64,000 nucleotides of DNA from Burkholderia sp. SRS-46 (GTDB taxonomy: Bacteria; Pseudomonadota; Gammaproteobacteria; Burkholderiales; Burkholderiaceae), in contig NZ_PTXL01000009.1 in NCBI RefSeq assembly GCF_004343775.1, positions 62,001 to 126,000 of the forward strand, written 5' to 3'. Positions within the stretch are counted from its first letter, which is position 1. Every line of letters begins with the position of its first letter. The notes under the pieces are model-generated. The model was not told the origin of the DNA. It made no database searches and saw only the letters and a list, made by a program, of their open reading frames with translations. Position numbers and translations under genes: made by a program. Positions 8,538 to 16,226 of the stretch are shown here, piece after piece.

Positions 8538-9482
8538 ATGTCGTCACCGAATCCCTCCAGTCCGTCCCGTCGGCAGGCATTGAAATGCATGGCCTTCGGC
8601 GGCCTCGGCACGCTCTTCACGCTGTCGGGCGGCGTGCTGACGCCGTTCGACCTGGCCCTGGCGCAGGACAGCAAGATGCCGCCCATGGACATGGGCAAGC
8701 CGCTGTTCGTGCAGATCAGCGACTCCCACATCGGCTTCAACAAGGAAGCCAACCCCGACGTGACGAGCACGCTGAAGCAGACGATCGAGCTCGTCAACGG
8801 CATGCCCGCCAAGCCCGCGCTCGTGATTCATACCGGCGACATCACCCATCTGTCCAAGCCGGCGGAATTCGATCTCGCGTCGCAGCTGCTGTCGGGCCTG
8901 TCGATCACCGAGCTGCACACGGTGCCGGGCGAGCACGACGTCACCGACGGCGCCGGCGCCGAGTATTTCAACCGCTTCGGCAAGGCGTCGGACAACCGCG
9001 GCTACTACAGCTTCGACCACGACGGCGTGCACTTCGTCGGGCTCGTCAACGTGATGCACTTCAAGCCCAACGGCCTCGGCAGCTTCGGCGCCGATCAGCT
9101 CGCGTGGCTCGAACAGGATCTCAAGGGCAGGAGCGCGAGCACCCCCATCGTCGTGTTCTCGCACATGCCGATGTGGACGATCTACGAGCCGTGGGGCTGG
9201 GGAACCGGCGACGCGCCGCAGGCGCTCGGCTACCTGCGGCGCTTCGGGTCGGTCACGGTGCTGAACGGGCACATCCATCAGATCGTCTCGAAGGTGGAGG
9301 GCAACATCACCTTCCATACCGCCCGCTCCACGGCCTTCCCGCAGCCCACCGCCGGCAACGGCCCGGGCCCGGTGCCGCTCACGGTGCCGCGCGACCAGCT
9401 GGCGAAGATGCTGGGCGTGACGACCGTCGAATACGCCGGCCACCCCGTCGCGTCGGCGCTGCACGACACGACCATCGGCTAA
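8538..9482 (+). CDS. Tat-exported calcineurin-like metallophosphoesterase
   Basis: At 314 residues, it begins with a twin-arginine signal (SRRQALK, Arg11-Arg12, then a hydrophobic stretch ending at LALA). It carries the dinuclear-metal motifs of the calcineurin fold: ISDSHIGF (Asp62, His64), GDITH, GEHD (usually GNHD), VFSHMPMW and GHIHQ. It should act in the periplasm as a phosphomono- or diesterase after folding in the cytoplasm with its metals. It is followed 17 bp later by a cupredoxin gene, so the two are probably one operon. The Asn-to-Glu change in GNHD alters a normally metal-binding residue and may change activity. Substrate is unknown. Confidence 0.9.
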   Translation: MSSPNPSSPSRRQALKCMAFGGLGTLFTLSGGVLTPFDLALAQDSKMPPMDMGKPLFVQISDSHIGFNKEANPDVTSTLKQTIELVNGMPAKPALVIHTGDITHLSKPAEFDLASQLLSGLSITELHTVPGEHDVTDGAGAEYFNRFGKASDNRGYYSFDHDGVHFVGLVNVMHFKPNGLGSFGADQLAWLEQDLKGRSASTPIVVFSHMPMWTIYEPWGWGTGDAPQALGYLRRFGSVTVLNGHIHQIVSKVEGNITFHTARSTAFPQPTAGNGPGPVPLTVPRDQLAKMLGVTTVEYAGHPVASALHDTTIG

Positions 9483-9499
9483 GCGACCAGGAGACCATC

Positions 9500-9841
9500 G
9501 TGAAAAACCGCATGTTGCCCCGTGCCCTGGCCGCCGCCGTGCTCGGCATCGCCGCGTCGGTATCGGCCGTTCCCGCGTTCGCGCAGAGCGCCGGCGGCCC
9601 GGTCGTCACCATCAAGAATTTCATGTTCTCGCCGATGTCGACGACGATCAAGACCGGCACGACGCTCACCTGGAAGAACCTCGACGCCGAGCCGCACACC
9701 ATCGTCAACGACGCCGGCATCTTCCATTCGAACGCGCTCGACCAGGATGAGACGTTCTCCTATACGTTCGACAAGCCGGGGGTCTACAAGGTGTTCTGCG
9801 GGATCCACCCGTTCATGAAGGAAACGATCACGGTGCAGTGA
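9500..9841 (+). CDS. Cupredoxin (plastocyanin/amicyanin-like type-1 copper protein)
   Basis: This is a 113-residue secreted protein starting at GTG, 6 bp after AGGAGA. A signal peptide ends near AFAQS. The mature part contains the type-1 copper ligands of small blue copper proteins: His in EPHTIVND, and Cys, His and Met in FCGIHPFMKE. It would serve as a periplasmic electron carrier or copper carrier. It is co-transcribed with the upstream metallophosphoesterase. No dedicated redox partner is nearby. Confidence 0.9.
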   Translation: MKNRMLPRALAAAVLGIAASVSAVPAFAQSAGGPVVTIKNFMFSPMSTTIKTGTTLTWKNLDAEPHTIVNDAGIFHSNALDQDETFSYTFDKPGVYKVFCGIHPFMKETITVQ

Positions 9842-9860
9842 TCCGGATCATCGCGGGCCG

Positions 9861-9891
9861 TGCCGGACGACGCATTCGCGGACGTCCGGCA
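9861..9891 (+). terminator. Candidate stem-loop terminator after the cupredoxin gene
   Basis: TGCCGGACG and CGTCCGGCA form a perfect 9-bp stem with a 13-base loop, 19 bp past the stop codon. Only a weak T-rich stretch (GCTTTGC) follows, so intrinsic termination is plausible but unproven. Confidence 0.45.
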
Positions 9892-9941
9892 TCGCGCTTT
9901 GCATACCGCGCACGCCTCTCCCGTATCACCGGCCGCCTGTT

Positions 9942-10724
9942 TTACGAACCTGCGCGCATGCGCTCGACGAATCCGTCGAGTTCGCGGGCGCCCGCATCGG
10001 TGATCGCCCAGTAGTTCATGTGCCCGGCCGACCAGCGCGCGACGTGATACCCATGCTGCTCGTCGACGCGCGGCTTGCCGCCGGCGTCATCGCCCGGCCA
10101 GACGTAGACGTCGATCGGGTGCAGCTTGTAGCGATACACGAGCACCGCGACCGTGCGCCCGCCGACGTAGTCGAGCCGCCCGCCGACGAGCGGATAGCCG
10201 GCCTGCGCGAAATCCCGCACCGGCGGCGCGAAGTCGAGCTTGCCGTCGAACCACGGCTTGACGGTGTGGCGGTCGGTCGACACGACGTCGGTCAGGTGAT
10301 CGAGCTGCAGCGAACGCACATGGTTGTCGACGAGCGCCGACCTGAGCTGCGCGTCGGCCGACGGCGCGGACAGGTAGAGCACGCCGCTCCACGTGAGCGC
10401 CAGTGCGCTGATCGCCATCGCGCCGGCCGGCGCCCAGATCGACGGGCCGCTCGCGCGCCGCGGCGCGAACCAGCCGGCGATGCGCTCGCGCACCGACCGG
10501 TGGAAGCGCAGGTCGGCATGGATCCGCGCGCGCAGCGCGGTCGGGACGGGATAGCGCAGATCGGGCGATTTCAGCCACGCGCTCACGCGCTGCTGCGCAT
10601 CGAGCGCGGCGCGGCAGGCTTCGCACCGGGCCAGATGACGCTCGAAGGCCGCGCTCTCGGTCAGGCTCAGTTCGTTGTCGACGTATGCCGGCAGTACGTC
10701 ATGCGCTTGTTGGTGATCCATCAT
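9942..10724 (-). CDS. Membrane anti-sigma factor with zinc-finger (zf-HC2-type) domain
   Basis: This 260-residue protein has the zinc-binding anti-sigma motif HLARCEACRAAL (H-x3-C-x2-C, about residues 31-38) at its N-terminus. A single hydrophobic segment (about 95-115) and a periplasmic C-terminal domain follow. It overlaps the upstream ECF sigma gene by ATGA, the classic coupled arrangement. It should hold the sigma factor at the inner membrane until an envelope or redox signal releases it. No signal is identifiable from the sequence. Confidence 0.88.
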   Translation of the reverse strand: MMDHQQAHDVLPAYVDNELSLTESAAFERHLARCEACRAALDAQQRVSAWLKSPDLRYPVPTALRARIHADLRFHRSVRERIAGWFAPRRASGPSIWAPAGAMAISALALTWSGVLYLSAPSADAQLRSALVDNHVRSLQLDHLTDVVSTDRHTVKPWFDGKLDFAPPVRDFAQAGYPLVGGRLDYVGGRTVAVLVYRYKLHPIDVYVWPGDDAGGKPRVDEQHGYHVARWSAGHMNYWAITDAGARELDGFVERMRAGS

Positions 10725-11257
10725 GCCTCCTGGCCCAGGCCCGTGAGTATCGCGGCGAGCTGCCGTCGTCCGCGCCCGAGGCGCGACATCACCGTGCCGA
10801 TCGGCACGCCGACGATGCTCGCAATTTCCTTGTATGACAGCCCTTCGATTTCGCGCAGCACGATCACCTCCCGATGCTCGACGCTCAGGCTGTCGAGCGC
10901 CTGGACGACCTGTCGGCGGTCCTGGTCGCGCATCATCAGCGCCTCGGGGCTGGACTCGCCTTCGTCGCTCGGCTCCAGCGCGGCATCCTCGTCGTCGAGC
11001 GACAGCGATCCGGCGGTGCGCCGCCGGTTCTGCCGATACCACGTGCAGAACACGTTGCGCACGATGCGCAGCAGCCATGCGCGCGCATCGTCGCCGTCGA
11101 ACCGGCCGATGAAGCGGAATGCGCGCACGTACGCTTCCTGGACGATGTCCTGCGCGTCCTGGTCGTTGCGGGCCAGCCAGCGGGCGACGTTGTACGCGGC
11201 ATGCATGTGAGGCAGCATCAACGCCTCGAAGCGCCTGACAGAAGTTTGCTCGTCCAT
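10721..11257 (-). CDS. ECF sigma-70 family RNA polymerase sigma factor
   Basis: This 178-residue protein has region 2 (DAQDIVQEAYVRAFRFIGRFDG, with the following RAWLLRIVRN) and region 4 (VIVLREIEGLSYKEIASIVGVPIGTVMSRLGRGRRQL), the two domains of an ECF sigma factor. The 4-bp overlap with the anti-sigma gene identifies its partner. The divergent neighbours are two small secreted DUF4148 proteins, which may be among its targets; I found no shared promoter motif that proves it. Confidence 0.92.
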   Translation of the reverse strand: MDEQTSVRRFEALMLPHMHAAYNVARWLARNDQDAQDIVQEAYVRAFRFIGRFDGDDARAWLLRIVRNVFCTWYRQNRRRTAGSLSLDDEDAALEPSDEGESSPEALMMRDQDRRQVVQALDSLSVEHREVIVLREIEGLSYKEIASIVGVPIGTVMSRLGRGRRQLAAILTGLGQEA

Positions 11258-11473
11258 TCCGCACCCGGATCGTCGCTTGATCGGAACCACACCCGCATCC
11301 GTGATAACCGCCGATGCGTGCGTTCTATTCCCGTCTTTCGCGCAAATCCCTGCACGGCGGTTACGGACGACTCCGGATCGATTCCGCCCGCACGGAATCA
11401 CGGAATAAATGCGCCCCACCCGAAGTTGGAACGGATGCAGCACTCACCTTTTCAACTTCCGAAGGAGCTGGAC

Positions 11474-11818
11474 ATGAACAAGCCTCTGCTGGCCGGTGTG
11501 GCCGTCGCCATTCTTTCCATCGCGAGTTTTTCCACGTCCGCATCGGCGCAGGGCAGGACGCGCGCCGAAGTGCGCCAGGAACTGATCGATGCGGAAAACC
11601 ATGGCCTGCGTTTCGTGACCGATACGTCCTACCCTGAAGTCAGTCCGTTGTTCCAGTCGCAAGCAAACCAGATGCAGGATCCGCAGGCGGGCAGCGGCAT
11701 GGGCAGCCAGCCCGCCGCGTCGTCCGAGGCCGGCAAGCGCGCGATTGCGCCGTCGATGCCCGACGCCGCAACCTGCGTCGGCCCCGTGAGCTTCTGCATG
11801 CCGTACTTCGGCAGCTGA
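11474..11818 (+). CDS. Secreted DUF4148 domain protein
   Basis: The product is a 114-residue exported protein: a signal peptide (MNKPLLAGVAVAILS..., cleavage near ASAQG) is followed by RAEVRQELIDAENHGL, the DUF4148 core. The tail has two Cys residues. AAGGAG lies 7 bp before the ATG. Members are short periplasmic proteins of unknown role that occur in multiple copies in Burkholderia. It is followed by a second, shorter DUF4148 gene and is divergent from the ECF sigma operon. Confidence 0.8.
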   Translation: MNKPLLAGVAVAILSIASFSTSASAQGRTRAEVRQELIDAENHGLRFVTDTSYPEVSPLFQSQANQMQDPQAGSGMGSQPAASSEAGKRAIAPSMPDAATCVGPVSFCMPYFGS

Positions 11819-11877
11819 CGCGATCGCGTCGCCGGTTGCCCGCGTATCCACGCCTCTACCCTGTCGAGAGCCTCATC

Positions 11878-12150
11878 ATGAAATATTCGATCGGATCCCT
11901 GATTGTCGCCGCGCTGCTCACGAGCCATGCGGCATGGGCCCAGCAGTCGCCCGCGCCGCTGACGCGCGCGCAAGTGCTGGAAGAACTCTATCAACTGGAA
12001 GCTGCCGGCTACGATCCGTCCGCCGGCGACGAGGGTTCGTATCCCGCCGATATTCAGGCGGCGCAAGCGCGCGTCGCCGCGCAGCAGGCGGCAAGGGCCA
12101 CCGCTTCCGGCGCGCCTGCCGCCGATGTTGCCGCGCAGAGCGGCAAGTAG
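11878..12150 (+). CDS. Second small secreted DUF4148 protein
   Basis: A 90-residue protein with a signal peptide (MKYSIGSLIVAALLTSHAAWAQ) and the DUF4148 core RAQVLEELYQLEAAGYDPS. The C-terminus is Ala/Gln-rich. It lies 59 bp after the preceding DUF4148 gene on the same strand and is probably co-transcribed. Function is unknown. The Shine-Dalgarno sequence is not obvious, and the ATG was chosen because it gives an intact signal peptide. Confidence 0.75.
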   Translation: MKYSIGSLIVAALLTSHAAWAQQSPAPLTRAQVLEELYQLEAAGYDPSAGDEGSYPADIQAAQARVAAQQAARATASGAPAADVAAQSGK

Positions 12151-12182
12151 CGGAACGGCACCGTATGCGTGCGTCGCCTCGG

Positions 12183-12213
12183 GAAGGCCGGCTCCTCGAT
12201 GAAACCGGCCTTC
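12183..12213. terminator. Candidate bidirectional stem-loop between convergent genes
   Basis: GAAGGCCGG and CCGGCCTTC form a perfect 9-bp stem with a 13-base loop. It sits between the end of the DUF4148 pair (+) and the end of the secreted protein gene at 12242 (-). There is no T-run, so the call rests on stem and position only. Confidence 0.45.
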
Positions 12214-12241
12214 GTCATCGCACGCGCGAACCGTCGCGACG

Positions 12242-13129
12242 TCAGTTGCGATTTCCCAGACTGTCCAGGAAGGTCTGCGTGACGCCCACCCAGTCGCCGG
12301 CCCCGCCGTTGCCCGGGTTGTACGCCACCGCCGGATTCTGCCCGCCCCAGATCACAGCCCCGTTCGCCGTCGTGGCGAGGATGTCGTTCAGGATGTACTG
12401 CCACTGGCTGCCCGGCACGAGCTGCGTGTTGCGGTCGTAGTACTGCGGCCAGAGGTACGGGAACACCGGATGCGGCCCGGTGGTGCTCAGCGCGTCCGCC
12501 TTGGCCGCCGACGCGATGTTGCGATTGAGCTGCGTCGCCCAGTCCACGCGCGTCCACGAGTCGGTGCCGTCGGCGCGGATGTACGCGCTCGGGAAATGCG
12601 CGGTATGCCCGCCGTCGAGATCCAGCAGTTCCGCGACGCCGCGATACGCGGCATTCGGATCGGCGCTGCTGATGTGCGCCGTGTTGACGAGGCCATACCA
12701 GCCGAGCGCGCGGTTGGGCCGCACTTCCCGCGCCCACGCCTGCAATTGCTTGAGGATGGCCAGGTGGTTCGCGATCGTCGCGCTGCTGCCGGTCAGGTAC
12801 AGCTCCTCGCAGTCGAGCACGAGATAGCCGGGCGCATCGGCCGGCGTCGGGTCGTAGGTGTTGATCAGGCTGACCCACGCGCTGCGCGACGGCAGCACCG
12901 CGCGGCCGTTCGCATCGACCGTCAGCGGCTTGCAGTAGCGCGCCGGAATGAAATTGATCTTCACCGCGCCGTGCCCGATCGACACGTCGGAATACGCGGT
13001 GTTGTCCAGCACGGTGAACGGCGCCGCGTGCGCCGCGCCGGGCACGGCGGCGAACAGGCCGAGCGCGAGCAGCGCGGCGGGAAGGCCGAGCCTGGCGGCT
13101 GCCGTGCGGATGAATCCGGGTTGCTTCAT
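12242..13129 (-). CDS. Secreted protein of unknown function, possibly a TIM-barrel glycosidase
   Basis: This 295-residue protein has a clear signal peptide (hydrophobic run ending AAHAAP). The mature part has alternating features that look like a (beta/alpha) barrel: PGYLVLDCEELYL with an acidic pair (Asp, Glu), LGWYGLVNTAHI, VFPYLWPQYYD and GAVIWGGQN, with many Trp/Tyr as in sugar-binding clefts. GAGGA lies 6 bp before the ATG. It is directly downstream of the porin gene in the MurNAc locus, so a cell-wall-sugar hydrolase is an attractive but unproven idea. I do not recognise a named family. Confidence 0.7.
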   Translation of the reverse strand: MKQPGFIRTAAARLGLPAALLALGLFAAVPGAAHAAPFTVLDNTAYSDVSIGHGAVKINFIPARYCKPLTVDANGRAVLPSRSAWVSLINTYDPTPADAPGYLVLDCEELYLTGSSATIANHLAILKQLQAWAREVRPNRALGWYGLVNTAHISSADPNAAYRGVAELLDLDGGHTAHFPSAYIRADGTDSWTRVDWATQLNRNIASAAKADALSTTGPHPVFPYLWPQYYDRNTQLVPGSQWQYILNDILATTANGAVIWGGQNPAVAYNPGNGGAGDWVGVTQTFLDSLGNRN

Positions 13130-13202
13130 GGTGGTGTCCTCGCTCGAGGGTTGCAGGAAAGCCGGCCCGGCTGCAGCCGCGCCGGCGGGTCGACGCCGTT
13201 CG

Positions 13203-14324
13203 TCAGAACAGCGTCTCGATCCCGGCATACAGGCCGCTTTGCCCTTGCCCTGGTGGCGGATTGGTGCCCCAGCCGGCCTTGCCGGGCCCGAGCCCCGGGT
13301 TTTGCGGATTGACGCCGAAATTCGCGTGCGCGCTGTTGAACACATGCGCCGCCATGCTGTAGAGGAAGGTGCGCTTCGACAGGTCGACCATACAGCCGAC
13401 GCCGATCATCGTCGTGCGCGCGGCGCCGTCGTGATCCTCGGTCCAGCGCCCCGGCCCCACGCGCATCGTGTAGACCGCGCTGTGCAGATGCAGCGCCGCG
13501 TCGACGTCGTAGGTGACGCCAGCCCACCAGAGGTCGGCGCTGTCCGACAACCCGGCGGGCGTATCCGGCGCCGAGTAATGCGTATAGGCCGCCTGCACGC
13601 GCCACGGGCCGAACCGGTCGCGGATGCCGACGAACGCTTCGCGCGAATAGCGGAACAGGTTGTCCTGCCGGCCCTGCGCGTTGCGGATCTCGTCCCACAG
13701 CAGGCGCACCTGGAAGTCGCCGTTCGTGTACGCGAGCGCAAAGCCGTCCGCGCGCCCCGCCTTGCCGGCGTTGCCCGGGTCGCCCGAATTGAAGTTGACC
13801 GTGCTGTTGCCGAGGTTCAGCTGCGCCTCGAACGACAAGCCGTGGAAATCCGGCGACAGGTAGCGGATACCGTTCGACAGCCGCGAGCCGTTGCGATAGG
13901 CGACGAACGATTGCGCGCCGAAATTCTCCTCGAGCAGCGGATCGAACTCCCACACGTAGTTGTTCACCATCGGCCCCTGGCCGAACCGGATCGTGCCGAG
14001 TCGCGCGTTCTTCAGCGCCACCCACGCGGCGCGCTGGAACATCAGCCCGCCGACGAGCGAGCCCGTCGGCGTGAACGCGGATTCCAGCAGGAACATCGCC
14101 GAATTGCCGTTGCCGAGATCCTCGGTGCCCTTGATCGCGAGAATGTTGACGCCCCAGTCGCTGCCTTCCGACCATCGCGTGCCCGTACCGCCCGTGGCCT
14201 TCTGCACGTTCGACGTGACCTGCACCCCTCCGCCCACGCGGCCCCACACGAGCACGCTGGATTGCGCATGCGCGAGCGAAGCCCACGCCAGCGCGGCGCA
14301 GACGAAAATCCTGCTTTTCATCAT
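13203..14324 (-). CDS. Gram-negative trimeric porin
   Basis: This 373-residue outer-membrane protein has a signal peptide ending AHAQSS and the N-terminal strand SVLVWGRVGGGVQV. The body is 16-stranded porin-like, with a loop-3 region rich in Gly/Phe, and the C-terminus ends in GLYAGIETLF with the terminal Phe needed for BAM recognition. This matches the Burkholderia OpcP/OmpC-like porin family. It lies between the PTS gene and the secreted protein gene on the same strand, so it may supply amino-sugar or muropeptide uptake across the outer membrane. Confidence 0.9.
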   Translation of the reverse strand: MMKSRIFVCAALAWASLAHAQSSVLVWGRVGGGVQVTSNVQKATGGTGTRWSEGSDWGVNILAIKGTEDLGNGNSAMFLLESAFTPTGSLVGGLMFQRAAWVALKNARLGTIRFGQGPMVNNYVWEFDPLLEENFGAQSFVAYRNGSRLSNGIRYLSPDFHGLSFEAQLNLGNSTVNFNSGDPGNAGKAGRADGFALAYTNGDFQVRLLWDEIRNAQGRQDNLFRYSREAFVGIRDRFGPWRVQAAYTHYSAPDTPAGLSDSADLWWAGVTYDVDAALHLHSAVYTMRVGPGRWTEDHDGAARTTMIGVGCMVDLSKRTFLYSMAAHVFNSAHANFGVNPQNPGLGPGKAGWGTNPPPGQGQSGLYAGIETLF

Positions 14325-14398
14325 TGAGTTATCCGAATGCACCGGGATGAATGCCACCCCGGCTGATGCCGTTCGATCGTCGTCGCCCCGGCGCGCCG

Positions 14399-15886
14399 TT
14401 ACGCCGCGCGCGCGACGACGGCCGGGCTTTCGTCGCGGTCCAGGCGGCGGCGCTGCTCGCCGCTCAGGCCGAAGAACCACGTCAGCGTGAAGCCGGTCGC
14501 ATAGGCGACCGCGACCGCCGCGCAATAGACGCCGACGCTGGCGACCAGCCCCATCGGCCCCGTCACGAGCGGAATCAGCATCAGGTTGGCCGGGCCGATG
14601 GTCGTCGCGCCGACGTCGAGGCCATGCGCGGCGCAATACCCGAGCACCAGCGCGCCGGCCCCGCCGCCCAGCGACGCCGTGACCAGCGGGCGGCCGAGCG
14701 GCAGCGTGACGCCATACAGCAGCGGCTCGCTCACGCCGAGCATGCAGGTCGGCAGCGTGTTGCGGATGGTCTGCTTCAGGTGCGGGTCGCGGGTGCGGAA
14801 ATACAGCGCGAACGCCGCGCCGGCCTGCCCGCAGCCGGACATCGCGAGAATCGGGAACAGCGCGGTATAGCCGAATTGCGCGATCAGCTGCGCATGGATC
14901 GGAATCAATGCCTGATGCAGGCCGAACATCAGCAGGCCGATGAACGACGCGGCCAGCACGAACGCGGCCGGCATGCCGCCCGCGCGCAGCAGGTGCGTGG
15001 TCAGGTTGCCGACCGCCTGCGTCAGCACTTCCGCGACGGGCATGATGACGAACAGCGTCGCGATGCCCGCGAGCCCGAGCGCGAGGGTCGGCGCGAGCAG
15101 CGTCTCGGCCGCGGACGCGATGCGCGCGCGCACGCTCCGCTCGATGCAGGCCGTCAGCGCGCCGGCCAGCAACGCGCCCATCAGACCGCCCTGCCCGGGC
15201 TTCAGTACGATCTCGCCGAGGATCGGCAACGCGAACGCGGGCAGCTTCGCGACGGCGGGCAGGATCATGATGCCGGCCGTCGCGCCGCCGAGGCACGGCG
15301 TGCCGCGAAACTCGGCGGCCGCATTCATGCCGACCTGGATCACCAGGAACGCGAAGAACGCCGAGCCGATGATCGACGCGACGGTCGCCGCGAACGGCAG
15401 CACACCCGCGCTGCCGGCATGCGCCTGCGCGGCCCAGACCCGCAGCAGGCCGGCCAGCGCGTTCAACAGGCCGGCGCCGATCAGCGCGGGAATCAGCGGC
15501 GTGAAGATGCTGGCGATCCGCCGCAGGAAGCGGCTCGGCGCAGTGTTTTTCCGTGCCGCGCGCGTCGCGGCCTCGCGCGACGGGCCCACTGGGTCCGGCT
15601 GGGCCGCGGGTGCCGTCGACGAAGTGGCCAGCGCGGCAGCGAACGCGGCCGATGCCTGCGCGACCGCGCCCGGGCCGATCACGATCTGCAGCGGGTTGCC
15701 GGCCACGACGCCGAGCACCGCCGGCACCGCCTTCAACGCCGCCAGGTCGGCACGGCTCGCATCGACCAGCACGATACGCAGGCGCGTCATGCAATGAAAA
15801 TGGCGCTCGACGTTCGCCGCCCCGCCCACCGCGCCGAGGATTGCGTGCGCCAGCGCGTCGAACCGCGCCCCCAGTTCCGAACTCAT
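14399..15886 (-). CDS. murP: PTS transporter EIIBC, probably N-acetylmuramic acid specific
   Basis: This 495-residue protein has an N-terminal EIIB domain with the phosphorylated cysteine in HCMTRLR (Cys32), a Gly/Ala/Pro-rich linker at about 90-120, and a C-terminal EIIC membrane domain of about ten helices. There is no EIIA domain, as in E. coli MurP, which borrows EIIA from elsewhere. The substrate call rests on the divergent murQ and the GntR gene that follows it. AGGAG lies 7 bp before the ATG. A sucrose-family PTS of another specificity is the main alternative. Confidence 0.8.
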   Translation of the reverse strand: MSSELGARFDALAHAILGAVGGAANVERHFHCMTRLRIVLVDASRADLAALKAVPAVLGVVAGNPLQIVIGPGAVAQASAAFAAALATSSTAPAAQPDPVGPSREAATRAARKNTAPSRFLRRIASIFTPLIPALIGAGLLNALAGLLRVWAAQAHAGSAGVLPFAATVASIIGSAFFAFLVIQVGMNAAAEFRGTPCLGGATAGIMILPAVAKLPAFALPILGEIVLKPGQGGLMGALLAGALTACIERSVRARIASAAETLLAPTLALGLAGIATLFVIMPVAEVLTQAVGNLTTHLLRAGGMPAAFVLAASFIGLLMFGLHQALIPIHAQLIAQFGYTALFPILAMSGCGQAGAAFALYFRTRDPHLKQTIRNTLPTCMLGVSEPLLYGVTLPLGRPLVTASLGGGAGALVLGYCAAHGLDVGATTIGPANLMLIPLVTGPMGLVASVGVYCAAVAVAYATGFTLTWFFGLSGEQRRRLDRDESPAVVARAA

Positions 15887-16007
15887 GCTGTTGCTCCTGC
15901 CAGTCGATCCGTCATGTCCACGCCTGCCCGCCGCCACGGCATCGGCAACGGATGCCGCGCCGCGCTCGGGCCGGTTCTTCGCGAAAGGGTTGAATTCGCA
16001 ATAATTG

Positions 16008-16023
16008 GACCGTACCAAATATC
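16008..16023. promoter_or_regulatory. Shared mur operator box, copy 1 (near the PTS gene)
   Basis: GACCGTACCAAATATC, about 120 bp upstream of the PTS start, matches the copy at 16177-16192 at 14 of 16 positions. On the opposite strand it reads as TTGGTA followed by CGGTC, similar to half-sites of NagR/DasR-type GntR operators. It is a likely binding site of the GntR regulator at 17167. Confidence 0.6.
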
Positions 16024-16046
16024 GACTCACCCGCAAAATCCGTCTT

Positions 16047-16062
16047 TTCATATGCATATGAA
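16047..16062. promoter_or_regulatory. Perfect 16-bp palindrome in the mur divergent promoter
   Basis: TTCATATGCATATGAA is a perfect inverted repeat midway between the PTS gene and murQ. A second dyad, GCGATAT-N5-ATATCGC, lies at 16100-16118. Their regulators are unknown. Confidence 0.45.
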
Positions 16063-16176
16063 TCGATCGACGGATTCGTTCAAATCTCTGCCATTTCAAG
16101 CGATATCTCACATATCGCGGTGCCTTTTCGCCAGCATGCGGCAGCGACACCTCATGCCATACCTGTTTTCAAATCC

Positions 16177-16192
16177 GACCATACCAATTATC
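16177..16192. promoter_or_regulatory. Shared mur operator box, copy 2 (near murQ)
   Basis: GACCATACCAATTATC, 34 bp upstream of murQ, repeats the box at 16008-16023 in the same orientation with two mismatches. One box next to each divergent gene suggests joint repression by the GntR protein. Confidence 0.6.
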
Positions 16193-16226
16193 ATTTGACC
16201 GATCGTTTCCGGGAGAGCACACCACC

